Shown: positions 35,160 through 43,524 of the stretch, piece after piece
Numbering within the stretch: position 1 is the stretch's first letter
Layout: every line of letters begins with the position of its first letter
Assembly: GCF_004346035.1 (NCBI RefSeq)
Contig: NZ_SLZN01000012.1
Span: 1-64,000 of the forward strand
Reading direction: 5' to 3'
Origin: Acidomonas methanolica
GTDB taxonomy: Bacteria; Pseudomonadota; Alphaproteobacteria; Acetobacterales; Acetobacteraceae
Length of the DNA stretch: 64,000 nt
Translations under genes and position numbers: made by a program
Notes under the pieces: generated by a model
Seen by the model: the letters and a program-made list of their open reading frames with translations, nothing else
Told to the model about the DNA's origin: nothing
Databases searched by the model: none

Positions 35160-35591
35160 TCATTCCCGTGGGGTCTGCCGCAGGCTGCGGTCGCGCTGGT
35201 GGGCGACGATCCCACGTTTGACTGCCGCGAAAATCTCTACTGGCAGAAAGCCCCACGCAAAACAGTCGGGTTGGTTGCGTGAGACGGGCCGCAGATCATA
35301 GCCGGGCCATACGAAGCGGTTGAGTTCGGCTGTCACGATCCATGACGGTTCGTCATCCAGCCCAAGGCGTCGTTTGACGTTTGCCGGGAGAGCTACCGCA
35401 TGAGGGTCGTCCGGTCTGGAATGGGTGATCGGTACGACATAAACCTGGCAGTCGCCGTCAGCATCGGCGGCAGCAACCACAATGGCACAGGGCCGTGCTT
35501 TCCGGCCTTCCTCGGCACCGGCGCGGTGCTGGTCATGCCAGAGATAGGAATAGGAAATGACCAGACCAGGTGCAGGTTCGGGAATAGACAC
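35160..35591 (-). CDS. PemK/MazF-like toxin of a toxin-antitoxin pair
   Basis: 143 residues. A PGLVISYSYLWHDQHRAGAEEGRKARPCAIV start, VYVVPITHS and RFVWPGYDL place it in the PemK/MazF-like group of mRNA interferases or plasmid growth inhibitors. The gene lies 9 bases after a Phd/YefM antitoxin gene on the same strand, the usual antitoxin-first order. The pair would stabilise the element by killing or stalling cells that lose it, which may compensate for the missing parA. It points against the transfer genes. Confidence 0.8.
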   Translation of the reverse strand: MSIPEPAPGLVISYSYLWHDQHRAGAEEGRKARPCAIVVAAADADGDCQVYVVPITHSRPDDPHAVALPANVKRRLGLDDEPSWIVTAELNRFVWPGYDLRPVSRNQPDCFAWGFLPVEIFAAVKRGIVAHQRDRSLRQTPRE

Positions 35592-35600
35592 GATGCGTGC

Positions 35601-35852
35601 TTATTGGCCCATGGTGTAGCGGTGCCCCTCGGGGATCTCCGCTGCCTCGATCAGGGCAATCTCATGATCGTTGAGATCGGTCGCAGCGATGGCTTCGCGC
35701 TGGGCCTGCTTCAGGGCGTGAAAGGTCTGCGCCGAGATGATATAAACCGTCTCCCGACCATATTTCGTGACCTTCACCGGTTCGGTGAGCGCGCGGTCAT
35801 GATAGGCGCCGAAATTCTTCTGCACATCGGATGAAGTGACTGTGGTGGACAT
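35601..35852 (-). CDS. Phd/YefM-like antitoxin
   Basis: 83 residues. TVTSSDVQKNFGAYHDRALTEPVKVTKYGRETVYIIS is the DNA-binding Phd/YefM fold: an N-terminal strand-helix, then the KYGRETVYI strand. The C-terminal tail (EIALIEAAEIPEGHRY) would wrap around the toxin. It precedes the PemK-like gene in one operon. A palindromic site at 35875-35894, just upstream of the start, is a good candidate for autoregulation. Confidence 0.85.
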   Translation of the reverse strand: MSTTVTSSDVQKNFGAYHDRALTEPVKVTKYGRETVYIISAQTFHALKQAQREAIAATDLNDHEIALIEAAEIPEGHRYTMGQ

Positions 35853-35874
35853 CGGAGCGTCCTTTCTTTTTGTC

Positions 35875-35894
35875 TATCTTCCGTAAGATACGGA
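35875..35894. promoter_or_regulatory. Overlapping palindromes, likely antitoxin operator
   Basis: TATCTT/AAGATA with a 4-base spacer (35875-35890) overlaps TCCGTA/TACGGA with a 3-base spacer (35880-35894). The sites lie 23-42 bases ahead of the antitoxin start, where Phd-type proteins repress their own operon. traG starts 144 bases away on the other strand and may be affected. Confidence 0.55.
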
Positions 35895-36037
35895 TTTCTG
35901 TTCAGCGGTGCAAGGCCGGAAACCGCAACGCGCCAGTATTTCTTCGCTCCTGCCCGCTCTGGTACGATGAGTGCCAGATCCTGCTTGCGTCCCAGAAAAT
36001 CGCGGTTCTTCGCTATCTCCCATGACAAGGGGAGGAC

Positions 36038-38038
36038 ATGATGGACCAGCCGGGAACACGGATTCAGTGGGGGCAGGCATTCGTGGTCCTGTCCATGATC
36101 GTGCTGTCCTGGTGGACGGCGACACAATGGACGGCGTGGGAACTGGCGTTCCAGCCGGAACTCGGCCGACCGTGGTTCACGGTCCTGCACCGTTGGCCGG
36201 TCTATGCCCCGCCGCTGTTTTTCTGGTGGTGGTACGAGTTCGATGCCTACGCCCCAGCGGTGTTTGCCCGTGGGGCGTGGATCGCGGGTTCCGGCGGGGT
36301 GCTGGCTTTTAGCGCAGCCGTGGCGCTGTCAGTCTATCGTGCTCGCGAGGCGAAGCGGGCCGCGACCTATGGCTCTGCCCGCTGGGCCGAAGATGCGGAA
36401 ATCTGCGCGGCGGGGCTGTTGGGCGAAAATGGCGTTGTGCTGGGCAAATACCGCCGGGCCTATCTCCGACATGATGGCCCCGAGCATGTCCTGATCTTCG
36501 CGCCGACGCGCACCGGCAAGGGGGTGGGCATGGTGATCCCCACACTTCTGACCTGGCCGGGTTCGGCCATCATTCATGACATCAAGGGCGAGAACTGGCA
36601 GATCACCGCCGGTTTCCGGAATCGCTTCGGGCGGGTGCTGCTGTTCGATCCCACCAATCCGGCCTCCTCGGCCTACAATCCGCTGCTGGAGGTCCGGCGC
36701 GGGGCGTCGGAGGTCCGCGACGTGCAGAACATCGCCGATATTCTGGTAGATCCCGAAGGATCGCTGGAACGGCGCAACCACTGGGAAAAGACCTCCCATG
36801 CCCTGCTGGTCGGGGCGATTCTGCATGTGCTTTACGCCGAGGACGACAAGACCCTCGCCGGGGTGGCGAAATTCCTCTCCGACCCGAAACGGTCGATCGA
36901 GGCGACCCTGTCCGCCATGATGCGCACGAACCATCTGGACGGGAAGGGGCCGCATCCCGTCGTGGCGTCGGCCGCGCGGGAACTGCTCAACAAATCGGAC
37001 AACGAGCGCTCCGGCGTGCTGTCCACCGCCATGTCGTTTCTTGGTCTCTACCGTGATCCGGTGGTGGCGACGGTGACCAGTCGCTGCGAATGGCGGATCA
37101 GTGATCTGCTGGAGGGTGAACAGCCTGTCTCCCTGTATTTCGTCATCCCGCCCTCGGACATCAGCCGTACCAAGCCGCTGATCCGCCTGATCCTCAACCA
37201 GATCGGGCGACGGCTGACGGAGGATCTGTCCGGCCGGGAGGGGCGGCGTCGCCTGCTGCTGATGCTCGACGAGTTTCCTGCCCTTGGCCGGCTGGATTTC
37301 TTCGAGAGCGCTCTGGCCTTCATGGCAGGCTATGGGATCAAGGCGTTCCTGATCGCCCAGAGCCTGAATCAGATCGACAAGGCATACGGTCAGAACAACA
37401 GCATCCTGGATAATTGCCATGTCCGGGTCAGTTTCGCCACCAACGATGAGCGCACGGCAAAGCGGGTATCCGATGGTCTGGGGGTGGCCACAGAAATCCG
37501 GTCGCAGAAGAACTATGCCGGCCACCGGCTGTCGCCCTGGCTCGGGCATCTCATGGTGTCACGGCAGGAGAGCGCACGCCCCCTGATGACGGTCGGCGAG
37601 GTGATGCAGCTTCCGGCGCGCGATGAGGTGGTCATGGTGGCGGGCTGCCCGCCGATCAGGGCGCGGAAGGCGCGGTATTTCCGGGACCGCCGGTTCGTCG
37701 AGCGCGTGCTGCTACCGCCGGATCCCACGCAATTGCCACGGCCCGTGCGACCTGATGACTGGAGTGGCCGCACGCTTCCTGCCACCCCGCCGCCGGAGAA
37801 AACGTCGGCGGCGGAGCCTGACAGGCCCGACGATGCCGATAGCGATGAATCGCTCGGCACGGGGCGGAAATGGTCGCGCGAGCATGATCCGGCGCAGACC
37901 GGCAAACGCAAGCGGCGTACGGCACCGGACCTTTTTGGTGAGGAACCACCACAGGATCCAGAAGCGCGGGATCGTGCCGACCTGACGCGGATTGCCCGGC
38001 AGGCCGGGCTCGACCGTGGCAATGACCTTGGGTTGTGA
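36038..38038 (+). CDS. traG: TraG/VirD4-type coupling protein
   Basis: 666 residues. Two or three N-terminal membrane segments (about 13-30, 55-75 and 85-100) are followed by the ATPase domain with Walker A FAPTRTGKGVGMVIPTLL near 158 and Walker B LLLMLDEFPALGRLDF near 412, then QSLNQIDKAYG and SFATNDERTAKRVSDGLG. The C-terminal 90 residues are charged and variable. It hands the relaxase-DNA complex to the Trb channel at the inner membrane. Two adjacent ATGs (36038, 36041) follow GGGGAGG; the second has the better spacing. The stop is 7 bases before the CopG-like gene. Confidence 0.96.
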   Translation: MMDQPGTRIQWGQAFVVLSMIVLSWWTATQWTAWELAFQPELGRPWFTVLHRWPVYAPPLFFWWWYEFDAYAPAVFARGAWIAGSGGVLAFSAAVALSVYRAREAKRAATYGSARWAEDAEICAAGLLGENGVVLGKYRRAYLRHDGPEHVLIFAPTRTGKGVGMVIPTLLTWPGSAIIHDIKGENWQITAGFRNRFGRVLLFDPTNPASSAYNPLLEVRRGASEVRDVQNIADILVDPEGSLERRNHWEKTSHALLVGAILHVLYAEDDKTLAGVAKFLSDPKRSIEATLSAMMRTNHLDGKGPHPVVASAARELLNKSDNERSGVLSTAMSFLGLYRDPVVATVTSRCEWRISDLLEGEQPVSLYFVIPPSDISRTKPLIRLILNQIGRRLTEDLSGREGRRRLLLMLDEFPALGRLDFFESALAFMAGYGIKAFLIAQSLNQIDKAYGQNNSILDNCHVRVSFATNDERTAKRVSDGLGVATEIRSQKNYAGHRLSPWLGHLMVSRQESARPLMTVGEVMQLPARDEVVMVAGCPPIRARKARYFRDRRFVERVLLPPDPTQLPRPVRPDDWSGRTLPATPPPEKTSAAEPDRPDDADSDESLGTGRKWSREHDPAQTGKRKRRTAPDLFGEEPPQDPEARDRADLTRIARQAGLDRGNDLGL

Positions 38039-38045
38039 GGGTGCA

Positions 38046-38477
38046 ATGAGAATATCCCAGAAGAAGGTGCGGCTGTCGGTGTATCTGGAACCGAAACTGC
38101 TCGATGCCCTGACCGCGCACGCTACGCGGCGCGATCTCTCCCTTTCCCTGGTGGCGGAAGCGGCTATCGCATCCTTTCTGTCGCCCGATGCTGATGAGCG
38201 ACGGGAAGCGGCGATGAGTCGCAGGCTGGATCGTCTAGACCGGCAGGTCGCCCGTATGGAGCGCGATCTTGGGATCAGCCTTGAGACGCTGGCTCTGTTC
38301 ATCCGCTACTGGATGATGGTCAGCCCACCCTTGCCGGAACCGGCAGCTGCTGCCGCGCGGGCACAGGGGGCGGAACGCTACGAAGCGTTCGTGGCTGCCC
38401 TTGGCCGACGACTCAGTCGGGGACCGGTCTTTCGGCAGGAGATTCCCGACGATGTGCCTCCAGCGCCAGAAACCTGA
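38046..38477 (+). CDS. CopG/ribbon-helix-helix-like protein between traG and trbB
   Basis: 143 residues, beginning KKVRLSVYLEPKLLDAL, the ribbon-helix-helix pattern. The middle has RREAAMSRRLDRLDRQ and the end is a Pro-rich tail. Homologues at this place are annotated as CopG-family or conjugal-transfer regulators. Same length and plan as the gene at 511-942. ATG 38046 lies 7 bases after the traG stop, so it is co-transcribed with traG. It may act on the promoter region in the following 147-base gap before trbB. Confidence 0.8.
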   Translation: MRISQKKVRLSVYLEPKLLDALTAHATRRDLSLSLVAEAAIASFLSPDADERREAAMSRRLDRLDRQVARMERDLGISLETLALFIRYWMMVSPPLPEPAAAAARAQGAERYEAFVAALGRRLSRGPVFRQEIPDDVPPAPET

Positions 38478-38507
38478 TCCCGCAATCCGCAAGTAAAAAC
38501 CGCATCC

Positions 38508-38531
38508 CCTACGATTCTGTACGATCGTAGG
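38508..38531. promoter_or_regulatory. 8-bp dyad in the gap before trbB
   Basis: CCTACGAT and ATCGTAGG with an 8-base spacer lie 30 bases after the CopG-like stop and about 95 bases before trbB. AAAATAC follows. The dyad may be the operator of the preceding ribbon-helix-helix protein or a weak terminator. The gap is the only one of note in the traG-trbI run. Confidence 0.5.
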
Positions 38532-38624
38532 AAAATACTGTTGAAATCGGGAGAAAGCAGCACTCTCTAATTGTCCCCGTCGTCGTCCGGAGAGGCCGGA
38601 TGACCCGCAGAGGCGGGGATTTTC

Positions 38625-39629
38625 ATGGCGGTCACATCGATTGAAAGTGGAGCCCGACAGCGTGGCATGTCCATGCTGCGCACGGCGATGGGACCGGCGA
38701 TCGCGGGGCATCTTGCTGATCCTGCCGTGGTCGAGGTGATGCTTAATCCCGATGGACGGTTGTGGATCGACCGCCTGTCCGAGGGGCTGGGTGATACCGG
38801 GGAGACGATCACACCGGCTGACGCCGAACGCATCGTGCGACTGGTCGCACATCATGTCGGGGCGGAGGTGCATGAAGCGGCGCCGCGTGTTTCGGCGGAA
38901 CTCCCGACGGGCGAGCGTTTCGAGGGTTTGCTCCCACCCGTAGTGACGGCACCGAGTTTTGCGATCCGCAAGCCCGCCGTCGCCGTGTTCACGCTCGACG
39001 ATTATGTCGAAGCCGGGATCATGGAAGAAGGGCAGGCGGCATATCTTCGCCAGGCAGTCGCGGACCGTAAAAATATCCTGGTCGCGGGCGGCACATCCAC
39101 AGGCAAGACCACGCTGGTCAACGCCCTGCTGGCCGAAGTTGCTAAAACCGACGACCGCGTGGTGCTGATCGAGGATACGCGCGAACTGCAATGCCGGGCG
39201 CCCAATCTCGTATCGCTGCGCACCCGTGATGGTGTCGTCACGTTGTCCGAACTGGTCCGCTCAGCGCTACGGCTGCGCCCTGACCGTATTCCCATCGGCG
39301 AGGTGCGTGGCCCGGAGGCGCTCGACCTCCTCAAGGCGTGGGGCACGGGGCATCCCGGTGGGATTGGCACGCTCCATGCTGGCACCGCCATCGGCGCGCT
39401 GCATCGCATGGAGCAACTGATTCAGGAAATCGTCGTCACCGTCCCGCGCGCCCTGATTGCGGAAACCATTGACGTCATCGCCGTGCTGTCCGGGCGTGGC
39501 ACGGCGCGCCGCCTGTCCGAACTGGCCACAGTGGATGGCCTCGATCCCGTGACGGGAGCCTATCACATCCGGCCCGCCAGCCTTCCATCTTCCGAAACAT
39601 CATTCTCTGACAATGGAGAGTCATCATGA
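38625..39629 (+). CDS. trbB: TrbB, secretion ATPase (VirB11 type)
   Basis: 334 residues. The N-terminal domain has [16 protein letters not shown]. The hexameric ATPase core has Walker [17 protein letters not shown] near 152, the Asp box [11 protein letters not shown], Walker [18 protein letters not shown] and the His box GTLHAG. TrbB powers pilus and channel assembly at the inner membrane. Its stop overlaps the trbC start by 4 bases. Confidence 0.97.
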   Translation: MAVTSIESGARQRGMSMLRTAMGPAIAGHLADPAVVEVMLNPDGRLWIDRLSEGLGDTGETITPADAERIVRLVAHHVGAEVHEAAPRVSAELPTGERFEGLLPPVVTAPSFAIRKPAVAVFTLDDYVEAGIMEEGQAAYLRQAVADRKNILVAGGTSTGKTTLVNALLAEVAKTDDRVVLIEDTRELQCRAPNLVSLRTRDGVVTLSELVRSALRLRPDRIPIGEVRGPEALDLLKAWGTGHPGGIGTLHAGTAIGALHRMEQLIQEIVVTVPRALIAETIDVIAVLSGRGTARRLSELATVDGLDPVTGAYHIRPASLPSSETSFSDNGESS

Positions 39630-39994
39630 GGACGCCTTCACGTCTGCGCGCCATCGTGTGCGCCGTTGCACGGCCTGATCGGCATGTGCCGGATATCCGC
39701 ATGTTCGGAACGTCCACGCTTCTGTCGCTGTTTTTCGTATCGTCGGCCTGGGCGTCCGGCTCCGGCATGCCGTGGGAAAACCCGCTCAACGAGATCCTGG
39801 AATCCGTGCAGGGGCCGGTCGCTAAGATCGTCTCTGTGATCATCATCACCGTGACCGGTCTGACCCTGGCCTTCGGGGAAACATCCGGCGGGTTCCGTCG
39901 ACTGATCCAGATTGTCTTTGGACTCAGCATCGCTTTTGCCGCCAGCTCGTTTTTTCTGTCCTTCTTCTCCTTCTCGGGCGGGGCGTTGATCTGA
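39626..39994 (+). CDS. trbC: TrbC, conjugative pilin precursor (VirB2 type)
   Basis: 122 residues. A long basic leader precedes a hydrophobic signal segment (about 27-43) and the AWASGSGMPWENPLNE processing region. Two further membrane segments (about 68-85 and 98-115) form the mature pilin core. It is expected to be cut and circularised by the TraF peptidase at 30831. Start and stop overlap trbB and trbD. Confidence 0.92.
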   Translation: MRTPSRLRAIVCAVARPDRHVPDIRMFGTSTLLSLFFVSSAWASGSGMPWENPLNEILESVQGPVAKIVSVIIITVTGLTLAFGETSGGFRRLIQIVFGLSIAFAASSFFLSFFSFSGGALI

Positions 39995-40272
39995 TGGCCG
40001 CCGGATATGATGATGACGCGGTGTCGGGCTTTCATGTCCCGGTGCATCGCTCCCTGACCGACCCGATCCTGCTGGGCGGCGCTCCGCGTGCCGTCGCCAT
40101 TGCCAATGGTACGCTGGCGGCTGCGATCGCACTGGGCCTGCGCCTGTGGCTGATCGGGGCCGTCTTCTGGGTCGTCGGGCACACGCTGGCGGTCTGGGGC
40201 GCCAAGCGCGATCCGTTCTTCATCGAGGTGGGGCGGCGGCATCTCCGCTACCCCGCCTGGCTGCGGGCATAG
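39994..40272 (+). CDS. trbD: TrbD, inner-membrane transfer protein (VirB3 type)
   Basis: 92 residues with the TrbD pattern: FHVPVHRSLTDPILLGGAPR, one long hydrophobic region (about 30-65, probably two short spans) and the KRDPFFIEVGRRHLRYP motif near the end. It assists TrbE in the inner-membrane channel complex. Its ATG overlaps the last base of the trbC stop, and trbE starts 11 bases later. Confidence 0.95.
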   Translation: MAAGYDDDAVSGFHVPVHRSLTDPILLGGAPRAVAIANGTLAAAIALGLRLWLIGAVFWVVGHTLAVWGAKRDPFFIEVGRRHLRYPAWLRA

Positions 40273-40283
40273 GGAGACCGGCC

Positions 40284-42719
40284 ATGATGTCCCTTGGCGA
40301 ATATCGTAACCGGAATTCCCTCCTATCGGATTTCCTTCCCTGGGCGGCGCTGGTCGAAAATGGGGTTGTCCTGAACAAGGACGGTTCCTTCCAGCGCACG
40401 GCACGTATCCGTGGTCCCGATCTGGATAGCGCAACACCTGCCGAACTGGTGGGTGTCACGGGGCGTCTGAACAATGCCCTGCGCCGGCTCGGTTCAGGTT
40501 GGGCCGTGTTCGTGGAAGCGCAGCGCGTCCCGGCAACGCTTTATCCCGAGAGCGATTTTCCCGACGCCGCTTCACAGATGGTCGACCTGGAGCGTCGGGA
40601 ACAGTTTGAGGATGAGGGCGCGCATTTCGAGAGCCGGTATTTCCTGACCCTGGTGTGGCTGCCACCGGCGGAATCATCAGGTCGCGCCGAGCGTTTTCTT
40701 TATGAGGGTAGAGAACGCGAAGGGCCGGACCCGCATGGCATACTGAATTCTTTCATTGATCGCACCGATCGGATGCTGGCCCTGCTGGACGGGTTCATGC
40801 CCGAGGCGGCATGGCTGAACGATGGCGAAACGCTGACGTATCTCCATTCCACCATTTCGACACGGAACCAGCGCGTCAGGGTGCCAGAAATTCCGATGCA
40901 CCTCGACGCCCTGCTGGTCGATCAGCCGCTCGTGGGTGGGCTGGAGCCGAAGCTCGGTGATGCCTATCTGAAAACTCTGACCATTACCGGTTTCCCATCG
41001 CGGACGTTTCCCGGAATCCTTGATGACCTGAACCGGTTGGCGATGCCCTATCGCTGGTCCACGCGGGCGATCCTGCTGGACAAGACCGATGCGACGAAGG
41101 TGCTGACGAAGATCCGGCGGCAGTGGTTCGCAAAACGCAAGAGTATTGTGGCCATTGTTCGGGAGGTCATGACCAACGAGGCCTCGGTTCTGGTGGACAA
41201 TGACGCCGCCAACAAAGCGGCGGATGCCGATCTGGCGTTGCAATCTCTTGGTGCCGATGATGTCGGGCAGGCCTATATTACGGCGACCGTCACGGTGTGG
41301 GACGGTTCCGCCTCCATCGCCGCGGAGAAGCTGCGGCTGGTCGAGAAAATCATTCAGGGTCGCGACTTCACCTGCATGGCGGAAAGTCTCAACGCGGTGG
41401 AGGCGTGGCTCGGCTCCTTGCCCGGTCACGTCTACGCCAATGTCCGCCAGCCCCCGGTCTCGACCCTGAATCTGGCCCACATGATCCCGCTCTCCGCCGT
41501 GTGGGCGGGACCGGACCGGGATGTGCATTTCAAGGCGCCGCCGCTGTTCTACGGCAAGACCGCCGGGGCCACGCCGTTTCGGTTTTCTCTCCATGCCAGC
41601 GACGTGGGGCACACGCTGATCGCGGGACCGACCGGAGCAGGCAAGAGTGTGCTGCTGGCCCTGATGGCATTGCAGTTCCGCCGGTACGTGGGAGCGCAGA
41701 TCTTCGCCTTCGATTTCGGTGGCTCCATGCGCGCCGCCACGCTCGGCATGGGCGGAGACTGGCACGATCTCGGGGGCGGTCTGACGAAGGATCAGGCTGA
41801 TGGTGTTCCCGCCGTCTCGCTCCAGCCGCTGGCGCGGATCGATGATCCCGACGAGCGCAAATGGGCCAACGAATGGCTGGGGCAGATCCTTGTCGCAGAA
41901 GGGGTGACGCTGACCCCCGACGTCAAGGCGTATCTCTGGTCGGCGCTGAATTCCCTGGCGTCATCGCCGGTTCAGGAGCGGACCCTGTCCGGCCTGATAG
42001 CGTTGCTCCAGTCCAACGCCCTGAAACAGGCGTTGGCCCCATACTGCCTGGGTGGTCCGTATGGTCGCCTGCTGGATGCGGATGCCGAGCGGCTGGGTGA
42101 TGCCGATGTGATGGTGTTCGAGACCGAGGGGCTGATTGGTTCCGGCGCTGCCTCTTCCGTTCTGTCCTACCTGTTTCATCGCATTGAGGGACGGCTGGAC
42201 GGCCGCCCGACGCTACTGGTTATCGATGAGGGCTGGCTGGTGCTGGATGACGGGAATTTCTCCGGTCAGTTGCGGGAGTGGCTGAAAACGCTGCGTAAGA
42301 AAAACGCCAGCGTCATCTTCGCGACGCAGTCCCTGTCGGATATCGCCAATTCACCCATCGCCCCGGCCGTGGTGGAAAGTTGCCCGACGCGGATCTTCCT
42401 GCCGAACGAGCGCGCCATCGAACCGCAGATCATGGCGATTTATCGCGACTTCGGTCTGAATGACCGGCAGATCGCCATTATCTCGCGTGCCGCGTCGAAG
42501 CGGGAGTATTATTGCCAGACCCAGCGGGGAAACAGGCTGTTTGAACTCGGTCTTGGTCCGGTGGCGCTGGCGCTGTGCGCCGCGTCCGGCAAGGACGACC
42601 ACAGGCTGATCGATGCGGTTCTGGCGGAACATGGGCGGGAGGACTTTCTCCCTGCCTGGTTCGAGGCGCGTGGTGTCATGTGGGCGGCTGACCTTCTGCG
42701 GGAAGGGGGTGTGCCATGA
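40284..42719 (+). CDS. trbE: TrbE, VirB4-type ATPase of the mating channel
   Basis: 811 residues from ATG 40284, preceded by GGGAGACC. The N-terminal CagE/TrbE/VirB domain begins MSLGEYRNRNSLLSDFLPW. Walker A is GPTGAGKSVLLALM near 452, Walker B is LLVIDEGWLVLDDG near 646, and KKNASVIFATQSLSDI follows. It is the largest ATPase of the type IV secretion channel. The stop overlaps trbJ by 4 bases. A longer reading frame upstream overlaps trbD and is not conserved. Confidence 0.97.
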   Translation: MMSLGEYRNRNSLLSDFLPWAALVENGVVLNKDGSFQRTARIRGPDLDSATPAELVGVTGRLNNALRRLGSGWAVFVEAQRVPATLYPESDFPDAASQMVDLERREQFEDEGAHFESRYFLTLVWLPPAESSGRAERFLYEGREREGPDPHGILNSFIDRTDRMLALLDGFMPEAAWLNDGETLTYLHSTISTRNQRVRVPEIPMHLDALLVDQPLVGGLEPKLGDAYLKTLTITGFPSRTFPGILDDLNRLAMPYRWSTRAILLDKTDATKVLTKIRRQWFAKRKSIVAIVREVMTNEASVLVDNDAANKAADADLALQSLGADDVGQAYITATVTVWDGSASIAAEKLRLVEKIIQGRDFTCMAESLNAVEAWLGSLPGHVYANVRQPPVSTLNLAHMIPLSAVWAGPDRDVHFKAPPLFYGKTAGATPFRFSLHASDVGHTLIAGPTGAGKSVLLALMALQFRRYVGAQIFAFDFGGSMRAATLGMGGDWHDLGGGLTKDQADGVPAVSLQPLARIDDPDERKWANEWLGQILVAEGVTLTPDVKAYLWSALNSLASSPVQERTLSGLIALLQSNALKQALAPYCLGGPYGRLLDADAERLGDADVMVFETEGLIGSGAASSVLSYLFHRIEGRLDGRPTLLVIDEGWLVLDDGNFSGQLREWLKTLRKKNASVIFATQSLSDIANSPIAPAVVESCPTRIFLPNERAIEPQIMAIYRDFGLNDRQIAIISRAASKREYYCQTQRGNRLFELGLGPVALALCAASGKDDHRLIDAVLAEHGREDFLPAWFEARGVMWAADLLREGGVP

Positions 42720-43519
42720 CGGAAAAGTCTTTCCGGCCTTGGGCTGAATTTTTCGGTCGTGCGAGCGAAAAACATTTCCGACGGGGTGTTCTTCTGACGT
42801 CTGCAATGCTGGCGGTTTGCGGGACATTCTCTCCCTTGCATCCGGCCCATGCCCAATGGGCGGTATATGACGGCGCGAACCACATCCAGAACGTGCTGAT
42901 CGCGGCCCGCACGCTCCAGCAGATCGACAACCAGATCACCTCTCTCGCCAATCAGGCCCAGATGCTCGTCAACCAGGGGCGCAATCTGGCGAGCCTGCCG
43001 CTGTCCACATTGTCGACGTTGCAATCGACGATTTCCCAGACCACGGCGCTCCTCGCGCAGGCGCAGCACATTGCCTACAGCGTCCAGTCCGTTGAGCAGC
43101 AGTATCAGCAGGCGTATACCTCCGTCTCTTCAGGCATGTCCGACGGCGCACTGTTTTCTCAGGCGCAGACCCGTTGGCAGAATTCCGTCGGTGGGTTTGA
43201 GGACGCCCTGAAGCTGCAGGCGCGGGTGGTGGGCAACATCCCCAGCGACAGTTTGGCCATGAGCCAGCTTGTGTCTTCCAGCCAGACCTCCACCGGGGCG
43301 TTGCAGGCTGCTCAGGCGGGCAATCAGCTTCTGGCCCTGCAATCACGCCAGCTTTCTGACATTCAGGCCGAACTTGCCGCCAATGGGCGGGCCTCGGCCC
43401 TGCAACAGGCGCGCGAGGCCGCAACGGAAGCGGAGAGCGAAGCGCAATACCAGCATTTCTCCCAGCATGACGCTTACGTGCCCGGCACCGTGTCGATGTT
43501 CGGCAGCAGCGGGAACTGA
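42716..43519 (+). CDS. trbJ: TrbJ, periplasmic mating-pair protein (VirB5 type)
   Basis: 267 residues. An N-terminal extension precedes the signal core (about 25-42), with cleavage after HPAHA and the mature start QWAVYDGANHIQNVLIAART. The rest is helical and rich in Gln, with several LQQIDNQITSLANQAQ-like coiled-coil stretches. No trbK (entry-exclusion lipoprotein) follows, although it often sits between trbJ and trbL; the trbL ATG is only 5 bases away. Confidence 0.94.
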   Translation: MTEKSFRPWAEFFGRASEKHFRRGVLLTSAMLAVCGTFSPLHPAHAQWAVYDGANHIQNVLIAARTLQQIDNQITSLANQAQMLVNQGRNLASLPLSTLSTLQSTISQTTALLAQAQHIAYSVQSVEQQYQQAYTSVSSGMSDGALFSQAQTRWQNSVGGFEDALKLQARVVGNIPSDSLAMSQLVSSSQTSTGALQAAQAGNQLLALQSRQLSDIQAELAANGRASALQQAREAATEAESEAQYQHFSQHDAYVPGTVSMFGSSGN

Positions 43520-43524
43520 CCGCC

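Noticed and set aside
36329-37549. 406-codon minus-strand frame inside traG
   Set aside because: Shadow frame; TraG motifs are all on the plus strand and the minus-strand product is low-complexity without start signals.
40677-41765. 362-codon minus-strand frame inside trbE
   Set aside because: Shadow of trbE with no recognisable domain and no ribosome-binding site.
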